DNA of 7,926 nucleotides, taken from assembly GCA_937138955.1 (NCBI GenBank), contig CAKZPJ010000532.1, positions 1 to 7,926 on the forward strand. Reading direction: 5' to 3'. Below are positions 1-6,511 of this stretch, piece after piece (the first letter of the stretch is position 1; each line of letters starts with the position of its first letter). Origin of the DNA: an uncultured Flammeovirgaceae bacterium. GTDB taxonomy: Bacteria > Bacteroidota > Bacteroidia > Cytophagales > Cyclobacteriaceae. The notes under the pieces were generated by a model. That model was not told where the DNA came from and did not search any database. It worked only from the letters and a program-made list of their open reading frames with translations. Both the position numbers and the translations under genes were made by a program.

Positions 1-382
1 ATCCCAACGATGGCACCAGGACCTCATCGCCTGGGTTTAAGAAGGCCAGTGAAATATGCGTAATTCCTTCTTTGGAACCCATCAAAGGTAGCACCTCTTG
101 TTCAGGATTTAGTTCCACCGAGAAAGTACGTCGGCACCATTCCGCCATAGCTTCGCGCAAGCTTACCAAACCTCGGTAGGGCTGATAACCGTGGGCATCG
201 GGTTGTTGGGCGACTTCGCTAAGAGCCTCAATGGTCTCGGAAGAAGGAGGCAAATCTGGGCTACCAATGCCAAGATTGATCACATCCTTACCCGCCTCAT
301 TCATTTGCCGAATCTGCTGGAGCTTACGCGAGAAGTAATATTCTTCAACCTGCTGAAGGCGACGAGCGGGAGAGATGATCAT
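1..382 (-). CDS. Class I/II PLP-dependent aminotransferase, N-terminal part (3' end off the window)
   Basis: The first 127 codons are visible, read right to left from ATG at 380-382; the rest lies beyond the left edge. The fold type I aminotransferase signature is clear: NLGIGSPDLPPS at residues 36-47, the substrate-binding YQPYRGLVSLREA at 66-78, and the cofactor-phosphate contact GSKEGI at 102-107 followed by LAFLNPGDEVLVPSLG. The GSKEGI form is typical of aspartate aminotransferase-like and LL-diaminopimelate aminotransferase-like enzymes, so transfer of an amino group between an amino acid and a 2-oxo acid in the cytoplasm is the likely reaction. The Schiff-base lysine is outside the window, so substrate and intactness cannot be judged. 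The start lies two bases after the stop of the upstream 132-aa gene, suggesting co-transcription from the pgk side. The family call is firm; the exact substrate is not. Confidence 0.9.
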   Translation of the reverse strand, partial: MIISPARRLQQVEEYYFSRKLQQIRQMNEAGKDVINLGIGSPDLPPSSETIEALSEVAQQPDAHGYQPYRGLVSLREAMAEWCRRTFSVELNPEQEVLPLMGSKEGITHISLAFLNPGDEVLVPSLG

Positions 383-384
383 TT

Positions 385-783
385 TTAGTCGTCGGCAAGA
401 ATATCGTCTAATACTTTATCAACATCCGCAGTCTTGAACTTAACAGTATTGTATAAATCTATTAGACCGTTCGTATCTAGAGGGAAAGTCCAAAGCCCCC
501 TTTTTGTATTGGGATCCATTATTTCCAGCCTTATAGTAACTGACAACGCACTCAAAGAATCTATAGGCACAGAATATTTGAAAACCCCTTCTTCATTCTT
601 ACATTCATATAGTTTGAACGACCTTCCTTTATATCCTGTAGTATAAACACTTCCAATAACTTCACCATCTATTGACTGTAAATCTTCTTTAGTAAGATTG
701 ACAACATCCCATATCACATTGCCATCAGATGTTTCCTTAATAAGTTTTACTATTGCTTTACCGGCTTTCTCTTTATCAAACAT
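385..783 (-). CDS. Unknown soluble protein, 132 aa, second gene of an AT-rich pair
   Basis: No family or function is recognised. The ATG at 781-783 is preferred; a TTG nine bases upstream would add three residues but is a weaker start. The chosen ATG overlaps the upstream stop in the 8-nt arrangement ATGTTTGA, the classic layout for translational coupling. The protein starts MFDKEKAGKAIVKLIKE, has no signal peptide or membrane helix, and looks like a mixed beta-rich domain. It ends with a hydrophobic-periodic tail: residues 96-110 read GLWTFPLDTNGLIDL, and the last segment is acidic (VDKVLDDILADD). It sits between a membrane-protein gene and an aminotransferase gene, with two bases to the latter. 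Its DNA is AT-richer than pgk or the aminotransferase gene. A role with the upstream membrane protein is inferred from coupling only. Confidence 0.75.
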   Translation of the reverse strand: MFDKEKAGKAIVKLIKETSDGNVIWDVVNLTKEDLQSIDGEVIGSVYTTGYKGRSFKLYECKNEEGVFKYSVPIDSLSALSVTIRLEIMDPNTKRGLWTFPLDTNGLIDLYNTVKFKTADVDKVLDDILADD

Positions 784-1285
784 AACGATCAAATTTACCT
801 CGGTCTTCTATCAAGTTATTTATCTCCGTAATTAATGCTGAAACGTCTTCGTAGCATATCCAGATATCTTCTTTCGAAATCATTCTTTTTTTCTTGAATA
901 TCGCAGAAAGTGGTTTCTTTTGCCTATCCTTATTATGAAGATAACTATTTTTCGTTAATTCTAGTTGCTTCAAAGTTTTCCTAAGAGTTCCGCTTTCTGA
1001 TTTACCTAGTTTCTTATGAATACTCCGAATAATGACAATCTGCTCCTTAATATCTTGTTTCACTTTCCATTTGGACTGTTCGAAGTTTTGCCAAATGCCA
1101 AGAAGATTAGAGTTAGACTTCGAAAGCTGTTCTAGTAAATTAGGTATACGAGAATCAAATAGTATCTTCTCTCTTAAACGCGAAATTTTGCGGTTAATAA
1201 AAATAGTGAACATCAGCGTACCAATGCTCACTATAAACCCAACGATGGTAAGATAATCAGCAACTAGAGACAGATCAGAATTCAT
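776..1285 (-). CDS. Unknown single-pass membrane protein with helical cytoplasmic domain, 169 aa
   Basis: No named family is recognised. Residues about 10-30 (from DYLTIVGFIVSIG into the TIFI stretch) form one hydrophobic helix, followed at once by the basic stretch NRKISRLREK. The positive-inside rule therefore puts the long C-terminal part in the cytoplasm. Residues about 45-115 are rich in K, E, Q and L and look largely helical, perhaps coiled coil; a basic patch KKKRM occurs near 131-135. The ATG at 1283-1285 is fixed by an in-frame TAG directly upstream. The gene begins 14 bp after the pgk stop and overlaps the next gene by 8 nt, so it probably belongs to the pgk transcript. Composition differs from pgk: hand counts give 18 G+C per 60 bases at 841-900 and at 901-960, against 28 at 1501-1560 within pgk. 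The small anchored protein plus soluble partner could be a sensing or defence cassette, but nothing proves that. Confidence 0.75.
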   Translation of the reverse strand: MNSDLSLVADYLTIVGFIVSIGTLMFTIFINRKISRLREKILFDSRIPNLLEQLSKSNSNLLGIWQNFEQSKWKVKQDIKEQIVIIRSIHKKLGKSESGTLRKTLKQLELTKNSYLHNKDRQKKPLSAIFKKKRMISKEDIWICYEDVSALITEINNLIEDRGKFDRYV

Positions 1286-1299
1286 CTAGATACATCTAT

Positions 1300-2487
1300 C
1301 TAATTAAGAGCTTTCACTCCCGGAAGCTCTTTACCTTCCATGTATTCTAATAAAGCTCCGCCGCCGGTAGAGACGTAAGACACGTCATCGCCGTAGCCGA
1401 GGGTATTTACTGCCGCGGCTGAATCTCCGCCACCGATTAGAGAAAATGCACCATTTTTGGTAGCCGCTACTACTGCTTCAGCAATTCGTTTAGTGCCCTG
1501 AGCAAAGTTCTCCATCTCGAAAACTCCCATTGGACCGTTCCAGAGTACAGTCTTGCTATGGGCGATCACGTCGGCAAATACTTCTTGGGCTTCTGGGCCA
1601 ATATCTAACCCCATCCAGCCGTCTTCAATAGCGTGATTATTGGTTATCTTGGTGTTGGCAGCGTTATCAAATTTATCGGCTATCACCGAATCAATTGGTA
1701 AGTGTAGATGGACATCCTTCTCTTTGGCTTTTTTGATAAGTTCATTCGCCAGATCCAGTTTATCTTCTTCTACCAATGAGCTACCAATCTTGCCCCCCAT
1801 CGCTTTGAAGAAAGTGTAGCTCATTCCGCCCCCAATGATCAGATCATCTACTTTATCCAGTAAGTTTTCAATCACACCAATTTTATCCGAGATTTTTGCT
1901 CCGCCCATAATGGCTACGTAGGGGTGTTGAGCACTGTCCATCAGTTTTTGGGCGTTGTCTAGCTCGGCTTGCATTACATAACCGCAGGCTTTTTCACTAA
2001 AATGCTTTGCGACCACCGTAGTAGATGAATGAGCGCGGTGAGCCGAACCAAACGCATCATTTACGTATACATCGCCTAGTTTAGCCATTTGCTCAGCCAA
2101 TTCCTCGTTGCCTTTGGTTTCGCCTTTATGAAAGCGCGTATTTTCCAGTAAAAGAACTTCGCCCATCGGTAGACTGCTCGCTTGGGATTCAGCTTCCTCC
2201 CCTACGCAGTCGTTGGCAAAATGTACTGGCGTACCATCTAGCAGTTCCGAAAGGTGATTTACCAAGTGCTTCAGCGAAAACTTTTCTTCCGGCCCTTCTT
2301 TCGGGCGACCTAAATGAGACATTAAAATGGCCGCTCCCCCATCGTTAAGAATTTTTTTAATGGTAGGCACTGCTGCTCGCATCCGAGTATCATCGGTAAT
2401 AGAAAATTCTTTGTCGAGTGGCACATTAAAGTCTACTCGAACTAGCGCTTTTTTTCCAGAGAAATTAATATCGTCTACAGTTTTCAT
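1300..2487 (-). CDS. pgk: Phosphoglycerate kinase
   Basis: The cytoplasmic glycolytic/gluconeogenic enzyme that transfers phosphate between 1,3-bisphosphoglycerate and ADP, giving 3-phosphoglycerate and ATP. At 395 aa it has full bacterial length. The PGK signature VRVDFNVPL spans residues 16-24. Substrate-side motifs include SHLGRP (57-62), ENTRF (115-119) and [13 protein letters not shown] (143-155). The nucleotide domain shows GGAKISDK (195-202), NGPMGVFE (317-324) and GGGDS (352-356), and the family's C-terminal TGGGA occurs at 374-378. All expected key residues appear intact. The ATG at 2485-2487 leaves only three residues before the conserved [10 protein letters not shown] start. Translation is preceded by a leader containing a heptamer repeat array and a candidate promoter near 2623-2655. 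It is the first gene of a probable four-gene minus-strand cluster ending in an aminotransferase. Confidence 0.98.
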   Translation of the reverse strand: MKTVDDINFSGKKALVRVDFNVPLDKEFSITDDTRMRAAVPTIKKILNDGGAAILMSHLGRPKEGPEEKFSLKHLVNHLSELLDGTPVHFANDCVGEEAESQASSLPMGEVLLLENTRFHKGETKGNEELAEQMAKLGDVYVNDAFGSAHRAHSSTTVVAKHFSEKACGYVMQAELDNAQKLMDSAQHPYVAIMGGAKISDKIGVIENLLDKVDDLIIGGGMSYTFFKAMGGKIGSSLVEEDKLDLANELIKKAKEKDVHLHLPIDSVIADKFDNAANTKITNNHAIEDGWMGLDIGPEAQEVFADVIAHSKTVLWNGPMGVFEMENFAQGTKRIAEAVVAATKNGAFSLIGGGDSAAAVNTLGYGDDVSYVSTGGGALLEYMEGKELPGVKALN

Positions 2488-2494
2488 CTGTTAA

Positions 2495-2610
2495 ATGGTT
2501 GATTGTTAAATTACTAAATTGTCACTGGTCACTTGTTGTCATTGCACACTGCACATTTTTCATCGTTCACTGCCAATTGCACATTGCACACTGTTCATTG
2601 CTAACTGTCT
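2495..2610. repeat. Degenerate heptanucleotide tandem array upstream of pgk
   Basis: Read on the plus strand, the sequence divides into about 16 consecutive units of mostly 7 bases with consensus A(T/C)TG(C/T)(A/T)C. Examples are ATTGCAC at 2541, ACTGCAC at 2548, ATTGCAC at 2576 and 2583, ACTGTTC at 2590 and ATTGCTA at 2597. Units before 2540 are more diverged (ATGGTTG, ATTGTTA, ACTGGTC), with an 8-base unit at 2509 and a 10-base unit at 2531. The array lies between the pgk start and its candidate promoter, so it would be transcribed as part of the pgk leader. It resembles in style the heptanucleotide STRR repeats of cyanobacteria and the short intergenic repeats of some Bacteroidota. Function is unknown. 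Confidence 0.75.
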
Positions 2611-2622
2611 CCGGCTTCGGTT

Positions 2623-2655
2623 CAAAATTAAACCTTTCCCACTACACCTCGCAAG
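2623..2655 (-). promoter_or_regulatory. Candidate Bacteroidota-type promoter for pgk
   Basis: On the minus strand CTTG (2652-2655) is followed after 21 bases by TAATTTTG (2623-2630). The latter matches the Bacteroidota housekeeping -7 box TAnnTTTG perfectly. The upstream element matches the -33 TTTG box at three of four positions, and the usual spacing is about 19, so the fit is good but not exact. Initiation would fall around 2616, giving a leader of about 130 nt before pgk. Confidence 0.4.
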
Positions 2656-2738
2656 CTAAACCACAAAAGTATTTTCTAAGTAGGGATATTTCCGGTAGTA
2701 TATTTCCTATGATGCCATATTTTACCAATCTTTGACTA

Positions 2739-5732
2739 ATGGATAAGATTGCCCGCTACGCAGCCATCCTACTCAACCTATGGCTACTTCCTTTCATTAT
2801 TAAGGCGCAGTCAATATTGCCCGATAGTTTGCTAGAGCAGTCTCGGCTATATCAACAGACGAGACAGTTTGATAGCGCGGCATTAATAGCGGAACAAGCA
2901 ATAGCCAAATACTCAGACCCCAATTATCAAGCCTGGGCCTACTACGAATTAGGCCGATCGCAACGTCGCCTCGACCAATTAACGACGGCTACTAATAACC
3001 TAATTAAGGCCATTCGCAACACCCAAGACAGCAGCTTAAAGGTAAAGGCTCACTACGAACTAGGAATAAGCTATAGCGATCAGATGCAGCCCGAGTCTGC
3101 TATCTACCACTACGAACGCGCACTTTTATTCAATCCGGATACGCTACAATTAGTGCGAATCTACGGTGGAATTGCTGATGAGCATAATTACTATTTTGGT
3201 AATTACCTTGAAGCGGAAGGTTTTTACGAGAAGGCCCTGCGCCACCTACAATCACTGTCAGGTAGTTCTCAAACTTCGTTGTTGCGGTTATTATATAATC
3301 TAGCTGCCGTTCATCAGCAACGAGATGACTTTTACGCTGCATTAGATTACGCTCTACAGGCAACGCAAATTGCTAAAGCAACGCAAAGCATTAATTTGGA
3401 AGTGTGTTATTCTTTGCTGGGCACTATTTATCATCAGTTACAGCAGTACCCCGCTGCAATTACCGCCTATGAGAGCGCTATTGAACAAGGAGTTGAGTCG
3501 GGAGGCAAAATGAACACCGATCTTACCCGATACTATAACAACTTAGGTTTACTATACTCTGACCAAGAAGAATACGAAAAGGCTATACCCTATTTTCAGC
3601 AAGCCCAGCAGATTGCATCGCACCATGACTATCCGCGAAGCGTAGCCGACCAAGCCGATGGTTACCAGTATTTAGGTAATACGTATACTCAACTTCGCGA
3701 TTTTTCTACGGCTCACCGTTACCTTACTCAAGCCCTGAAACTAAAGCGACGCTTCTACGGTAACGTTCACCCTGAAACTGCTCGAACATTAGAAGGCTTT
3801 AGTCGCTATTACCAGGACCAACAGCAGTTGGACTCTGCTCTTTATTTCCAACAACGGGCACTAATTGCTGAGATACCCGAATTTACGCAAGAGGAGATAT
3901 TGGCAAACCCTAGCTGGGAACAGTTAGAGGACTACTCTCGTGTGTTTGGAACGTTAAGCACTAAAGCTGAACTGCTCTACCAGCGCTACCAACAGAGTGG
4001 GCAGTTAGATGATCTTACGTCAGCCATTGCTATCTTTGCCAAAGCTGATTCTTTGATGCACCTACACCGCGTTTCGTACGAGTACGAAAGCTCACAGCTA
4101 CAGCTATTAGAAAAACAAAAATCGTCGTACGAAATGGCGGTCGCCAGTTGCTACTTAGCCTACGAAGCTACTCAGGACGAAGCCTACGCCCGGCAGGGAC
4201 TCTACTTTATGGAGCGGAGCAAAGCGGTCATTTTGTGGGATGTATTGCGCGATGTTGCTGCTCGCAGTAGTCTAGGAGTTTCGGATAGTTTACAGCGAGA
4301 AGAACGCGCTATCAAAGCTCAAATGACTCGGTTGGTTAATGAGATGACGGAACAACGACGCCAGCCTACTCTCAACCAAGCAACGCTAGATTCGCTACAA
4401 AGAAAACGTTTTAGTTTGCACCGTCGTCAAACTCGTTTGCAGGAACAGCTAACTTCCGCTTATCCGAGCTATGTACAATTGAAATATGCTTCCCCCACTC
4501 TACCTTGGGATCAGATTGAGCAGAATCTATCTGAGCAACAGCAAAATATTATTGAATTCTTTTGGGGTACTCATCACGTTTACGCACTGAAATTATCACA
4601 AAAGGAAATCCGGTTTTACCGAACGCCTATTTCTGAGCAATTGATAGCAGCTATTCAGCGCTTGCGGCAACTACTTCAACAAGGGCCTTCCCCCAACAAC
4701 TATGAACAAGAAACTGGGGAGTACTTAGCCTTGGCGTTTTACATCTATCGGGAGTGCTTAGCTCCGGCTTTTCTAGATGGTAAGCTCCCTGCCCATCTTA
4801 CTTTGGTTCCGGATGGCCCACTGTTGTATCTTCCCTTTGAAGCTTTGCTAACCGAAAGTGCGCCCTTAACTAACGATCCTGACTATCGTACATTCCCGTA
4901 TTTATTACGTAGTAGCACTATTCAGTATTCTCCGTCTTTGCAGGTATTACTAAATACCCAGACCAAGCGGGAAACCTCAGATAGTAATGCTTTTCTTCGT
5001 TTGTTAGCATTTGGCTTTACTGATCAACTATCCCGCACTATTGCTACCGAACAAGCAGGTTTGGTAGCTGTACCCGGCACATTCAAGGAGATTAAAGCTA
5101 TAGAAAGGCTCACATCGGCTCAGCTATTGGCGGGGACAGAAGCTAGTGAAACCCACTTTAAACGTTATGCCGAAGACTATCAAGTGCTTCATTTGGCGTT
5201 ACACGGTCTTTCTGACTCAACCAATTCTAATAATAATATTCTATTTTTTCCTGCACCTTCCGATTCGGTGAATGACGGTGAGCTTCACTCATTTGAATTA
5301 TATGACCTACAACTGACCAATACTAAGTTAGCGGTGTTAAGCGCCTGCGAAACCGGTACCGGACGCTGGGAGGCGGGTGAAGGAGTATACAGTATGGGAC
5401 GAGGATTTGCCTACGCCGGATGCCCCTCAGTAATTATGAGCTTGTGGAAAGTTAATGATGCATTCACCGCTCGGATTATGCCTACATTCTATCGTTCACT
5501 ATTTAAGGGCGCCCGGATAGATCAGTCGCTCCGAAGAGCGAAGCTTCGGTTTATTGAACGGGCAAATAAGTATCAGGCTCACCCTAGTTACTGGGCTGCC
5601 TTCGTGCTTCAGGGTGAGCCTTCACCTATCGTGCATTACCGAGACACTTACTTAGCGGGATTGCTTACGCTCTTAATTGGCTTTGGGTATTTTTTAATAG
5701 GCTTTACCCGAAAAAAAAAGCCAGCAAGGTAG
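2739..5732 (+). CDS. Secreted/membrane-anchored TPR-CHAT caspase-like protease
   Basis: A 997-aa protein. Residues 1-24 form a signal peptide (basic DKIAR, hydrophobic 7-21, likely cleavage near KAQ/S). About eight tetratricopeptide repeats follow at roughly 63-96, 101-134, 137-170, 180-214, 221-252, 262-295, 304-338 and 345-376. A helical region (393-510) and a probable coiled coil (515-572) lead to a CHAT domain at about 575-958. The CHAT catalytic pair is visible: His822 in HLALHG (818-823) and Cys870 in LSACETG (867-873), followed by the family's GEGVYSMGRGFAYAG and SLWKVND. A membrane helix at about 971-989 precedes the basic tail RKKKPAR. This predicts a type I membrane protein with TPRs and protease in the periplasm. 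CHAT proteins are caspase/separase-like cysteine peptidases; TPRs usually bind the trigger or target, which is unknown here. The start is fixed by in-frame TGA one codon before the preceding CTA (2733-2735). Monocistronic, ending in a terminator. Confidence 0.92.
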   Translation: MDKIARYAAILLNLWLLPFIIKAQSILPDSLLEQSRLYQQTRQFDSAALIAEQAIAKYSDPNYQAWAYYELGRSQRRLDQLTTATNNLIKAIRNTQDSSLKVKAHYELGISYSDQMQPESAIYHYERALLFNPDTLQLVRIYGGIADEHNYYFGNYLEAEGFYEKALRHLQSLSGSSQTSLLRLLYNLAAVHQQRDDFYAALDYALQATQIAKATQSINLEVCYSLLGTIYHQLQQYPAAITAYESAIEQGVESGGKMNTDLTRYYNNLGLLYSDQEEYEKAIPYFQQAQQIASHHDYPRSVADQADGYQYLGNTYTQLRDFSTAHRYLTQALKLKRRFYGNVHPETARTLEGFSRYYQDQQQLDSALYFQQRALIAEIPEFTQEEILANPSWEQLEDYSRVFGTLSTKAELLYQRYQQSGQLDDLTSAIAIFAKADSLMHLHRVSYEYESSQLQLLEKQKSSYEMAVASCYLAYEATQDEAYARQGLYFMERSKAVILWDVLRDVAARSSLGVSDSLQREERAIKAQMTRLVNEMTEQRRQPTLNQATLDSLQRKRFSLHRRQTRLQEQLTSAYPSYVQLKYASPTLPWDQIEQNLSEQQQNIIEFFWGTHHVYALKLSQKEIRFYRTPISEQLIAAIQRLRQLLQQGPSPNNYEQETGEYLALAFYIYRECLAPAFLDGKLPAHLTLVPDGPLLYLPFEALLTESAPLTNDPDYRTFPYLLRSSTIQYSPSLQVLLNTQTKRETSDSNAFLRLLAFGFTDQLSRTIATEQAGLVAVPGTFKEIKAIERLTSAQLLAGTEASETHFKRYAEDYQVLHLALHGLSDSTNSNNNILFFPAPSDSVNDGELHSFELYDLQLTNTKLAVLSACETGTGRWEAGEGVYSMGRGFAYAGCPSVIMSLWKVNDAFTARIMPTFYRSLFKGARIDQSLRRAKLRFIERANKYQAHPSYWAAFVLQGEPSPIVHYRDTYLAGLLTLLIGFGYFLIGFTRKKKPAR

Positions 5733-5741
5733 CTGGCTTTT
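5716..5741. terminator. Bidirectional intrinsic terminator overlapping the CHAT gene stop codon
   Basis: A perfect 10-bp inverted repeat, AAAAGCCAGC (5716-5725) and GCTGGCTTTT (5732-5741), encloses the 6-base loop AAGGTA. The stop TAG of the CHAT gene (5730-5732) spans the loop and the first stem base. On the plus strand the stem ends in TTTT followed by CGTTT. On the minus strand it is followed by nine T (complement of 5711-5719), the stronger signal. It therefore fits as terminator for both the CHAT gene and the converging 32-aa ORF, whose stop is three bases beyond the stem. Confidence 0.88.
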
Positions 5742-5744
5742 CGT

Positions 5745-5843
5745 TTATGTGCGATCTTCTTCTTCTTTAGGTTTAGATGGCTTGGGTTTGTCCCCGCCTC
5801 CTGACTTAAAGATAGTGGATGTTGCGAATGTTGTGCGTGGCAT
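5745..5843 (-). CDS. Small ORF, 32 aa, Lys/Pro/Glu-rich tail
   Basis: An ATG at 5841-5843 opens a 32-residue frame beginning MPRTTFATSTIFKSGGGDK, continuing with a KPKPSKPK-like stretch and ending EEEDRT, with TAA at 5745-5747. The main support is context: three bases after its stop comes a perfect hairpin with a run of nine T on this strand, exactly what a real minus-strand transcript would need. It shares a 126-bp upstream region with the divergent 94-aa gene. There is no signal peptide or membrane helix; the N-terminal half is Thr/Ser-rich, then a GGG hinge, then a charged, probably disordered tail. No function is recognised. It could be a small regulatory protein, a peptide precursor or a leader of an RNA. 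No Shine-Dalgarno is seen, as for the other genes here. Confidence 0.5.
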   Translation of the reverse strand: MPRTTFATSTIFKSGGGDKPKPSKPKEEEDRT

Positions 5844-5969
5844 AGCGTTGGTTTTAAAGGTTACAATTTACTATTGGTATCTTCTAAGTTAAAAAATGTC
5901 ATCGGTCAATAGAAGGTTTTTGACTTATTTCTCAATATCTTTTCTACGTATTAGTAAATCGCCTAAATT

Positions 5970-6254
5970 ATGGACATAAAAGAGTACAAAGCCAGCTTAC
6001 AACAGACTGAAGCACCATCTAACCTAAATAAACCACTGCAAGCTTTATGGTACGCCGCGAAAGACGACTGGAATAGAGCACACGAATTGATTCAAGATGA
6101 GTCAGATGCTGATAGTGCTTGGGTACATGCGCACCTTCATCGGGTAGAGGGCGATATGTTTAACGCTAAGTATTGGTATAAGAGCGCCAACCGTCCTACT
6201 TCTGATGAAACTTTTGAACGAGAATGGGAAAAAATTGCATCTGACTTAATTTAA
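5970..6254 (+). CDS. Conserved small protein of unknown function, 94 aa, TPR-like helices
   Basis: A cytoplasmic-looking protein with no signal or membrane helix. Residues about 23-76 carry the pattern LQALWYAAKDDWNRAHELIQ, then SAWVHAHLHRVEGD, then NAKYWYKSANRP. From memory this Trp/His-rich pattern (ALW..AK.DW..AH, AWVHA.LHR.EGD, NA.YWY..A.R) recurs in short uncharacterised proteins of many bacterial phyla, but no named domain can be given. The spacing of aromatic and alanine positions resembles two or three helical hairpins of TPR type. The ATG at 5970 is fixed by an in-frame TAA at 5964-5966. It is divergent from the 32-aa ORF and stands alone, with a 257-bp spacer before the next gene. 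Proximity to the TPR-CHAT gene is noted but a terminator separates them, so no functional link is claimed. Confidence 0.85.
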   Translation: MDIKEYKASLQQTEAPSNLNKPLQALWYAAKDDWNRAHELIQDESDADSAWVHAHLHRVEGDMFNAKYWYKSANRPTSDETFEREWEKIASDLI

Positions 6255-6347
6255 AAGAAAAAAGCTTGTTAAAGTAATTACTAAACTTTACCTTAATCAG
6301 AATAATGAACATAATATGGTGTTTTCACTGATTTATTGCTTCTGCTG

Positions 6348-6366
6348 TCTGAAATGGGATTTCAGA
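6348..6366. other. Perfect inverted repeat, 8-bp stem with 3-base loop
   Basis: TCTGAAAT and ATTTCAGA flank GGG, forming a perfect short hairpin on either strand. It lies 94 bp after the 94-aa gene and is not followed by a T run on either strand, so it is not a standard terminator. An operator site or part of a leader or small RNA are the alternatives. Confidence 0.4.
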
Positions 6367-6393
6367 TCTGTTTATCCTTACTTACAAATTCAG

Positions 6394-6436
6394 GATTTAT
6401 TTGTAACTTAGTGTTATAATTCTATGATTTATTTGT
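6394..6436 (+). repeat. Direct repeat GATTTATTTGT, two copies 32 bp apart
   Basis: Identical 11-mers start at 6394 and 6426, a spacing close to three DNA turns. A partial copy GATTTATTG starts at 6330, 64 bp before the first, and a weaker match GATCTGTTT starts at 6365. The tract is AT-rich, so chance is possible; if real, it could be a set of protein-binding sites upstream of the 73-aa gene. Confidence 0.35.
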
Positions 6437-6511
6437 TTTTTTTATTATTTTTATAAAAATATTACAAGCGCATCTACAGTGTTATTTTATACTTTTTAAA
6501 GCAGAACTAAA

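Larger units (their letters stand above)
6255..6511. other. AT-rich intergenic region with hairpin and spaced direct repeats
   Basis: No convincing gene is seen. It holds a 10-bp palindrome AGTAATTACT (6273-6282), an 8-bp-stem hairpin at 6348-6366, and two identical 11-mers GATTTATTTGT at 6394-6404 and 6426-6436. The 3' part (6420-6511) is extremely T/A-rich and immediately precedes the 73-aa gene, so it probably holds that gene's promoter. A TATAAT at 6415-6420 and a TTTG at 6400-6403 followed 19 bases on by TATGATTT are possible but imperfect promoter elements. Confidence 0.5.

Noticed and set aside
191..388. Plus-strand frame opposite the aminotransferase gene
   Set aside because: The minus strand encodes clear aminotransferase motifs across the same bases.
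434..1256. Plus-strand frames opposite the unknown gene pair (434-646 and 1032-1256)
   Set aside because: The minus-strand frames are longer, coupled and show membrane-helix and charge patterns of real proteins; the plus-strand frames lack such features.
2495..2610. CRISPR-like array
   Set aside because: The units are 7 bases, contiguous and degenerate, with no spacers.
2499..2735. Plus-strand open frame (78 codons) just before the CHAT gene
   Set aside because: Its sequence is the translation of the heptamer repeat array and shows no protein-like features; it ends in a TGA just before the CHAT start.
2720..2738. AATCTTTG as a -7 promoter box for the CHAT gene
   Set aside because: Initiation would fall inside the start codon and no -33 element is found at suitable spacing.
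3130..3363. Minus-strand frame inside the CHAT gene
   Set aside because: It lies opposite well-formed TPR repeats and has no features of its own.
2739..5732. Membership in a CRISPR type III-E (gRAMP/TPR-CHAT) system
   Set aside because: No CRISPR array or Cas gene is present, and the signal peptide plus C-terminal membrane helix do not suit a cytoplasmic CRISPR partner.
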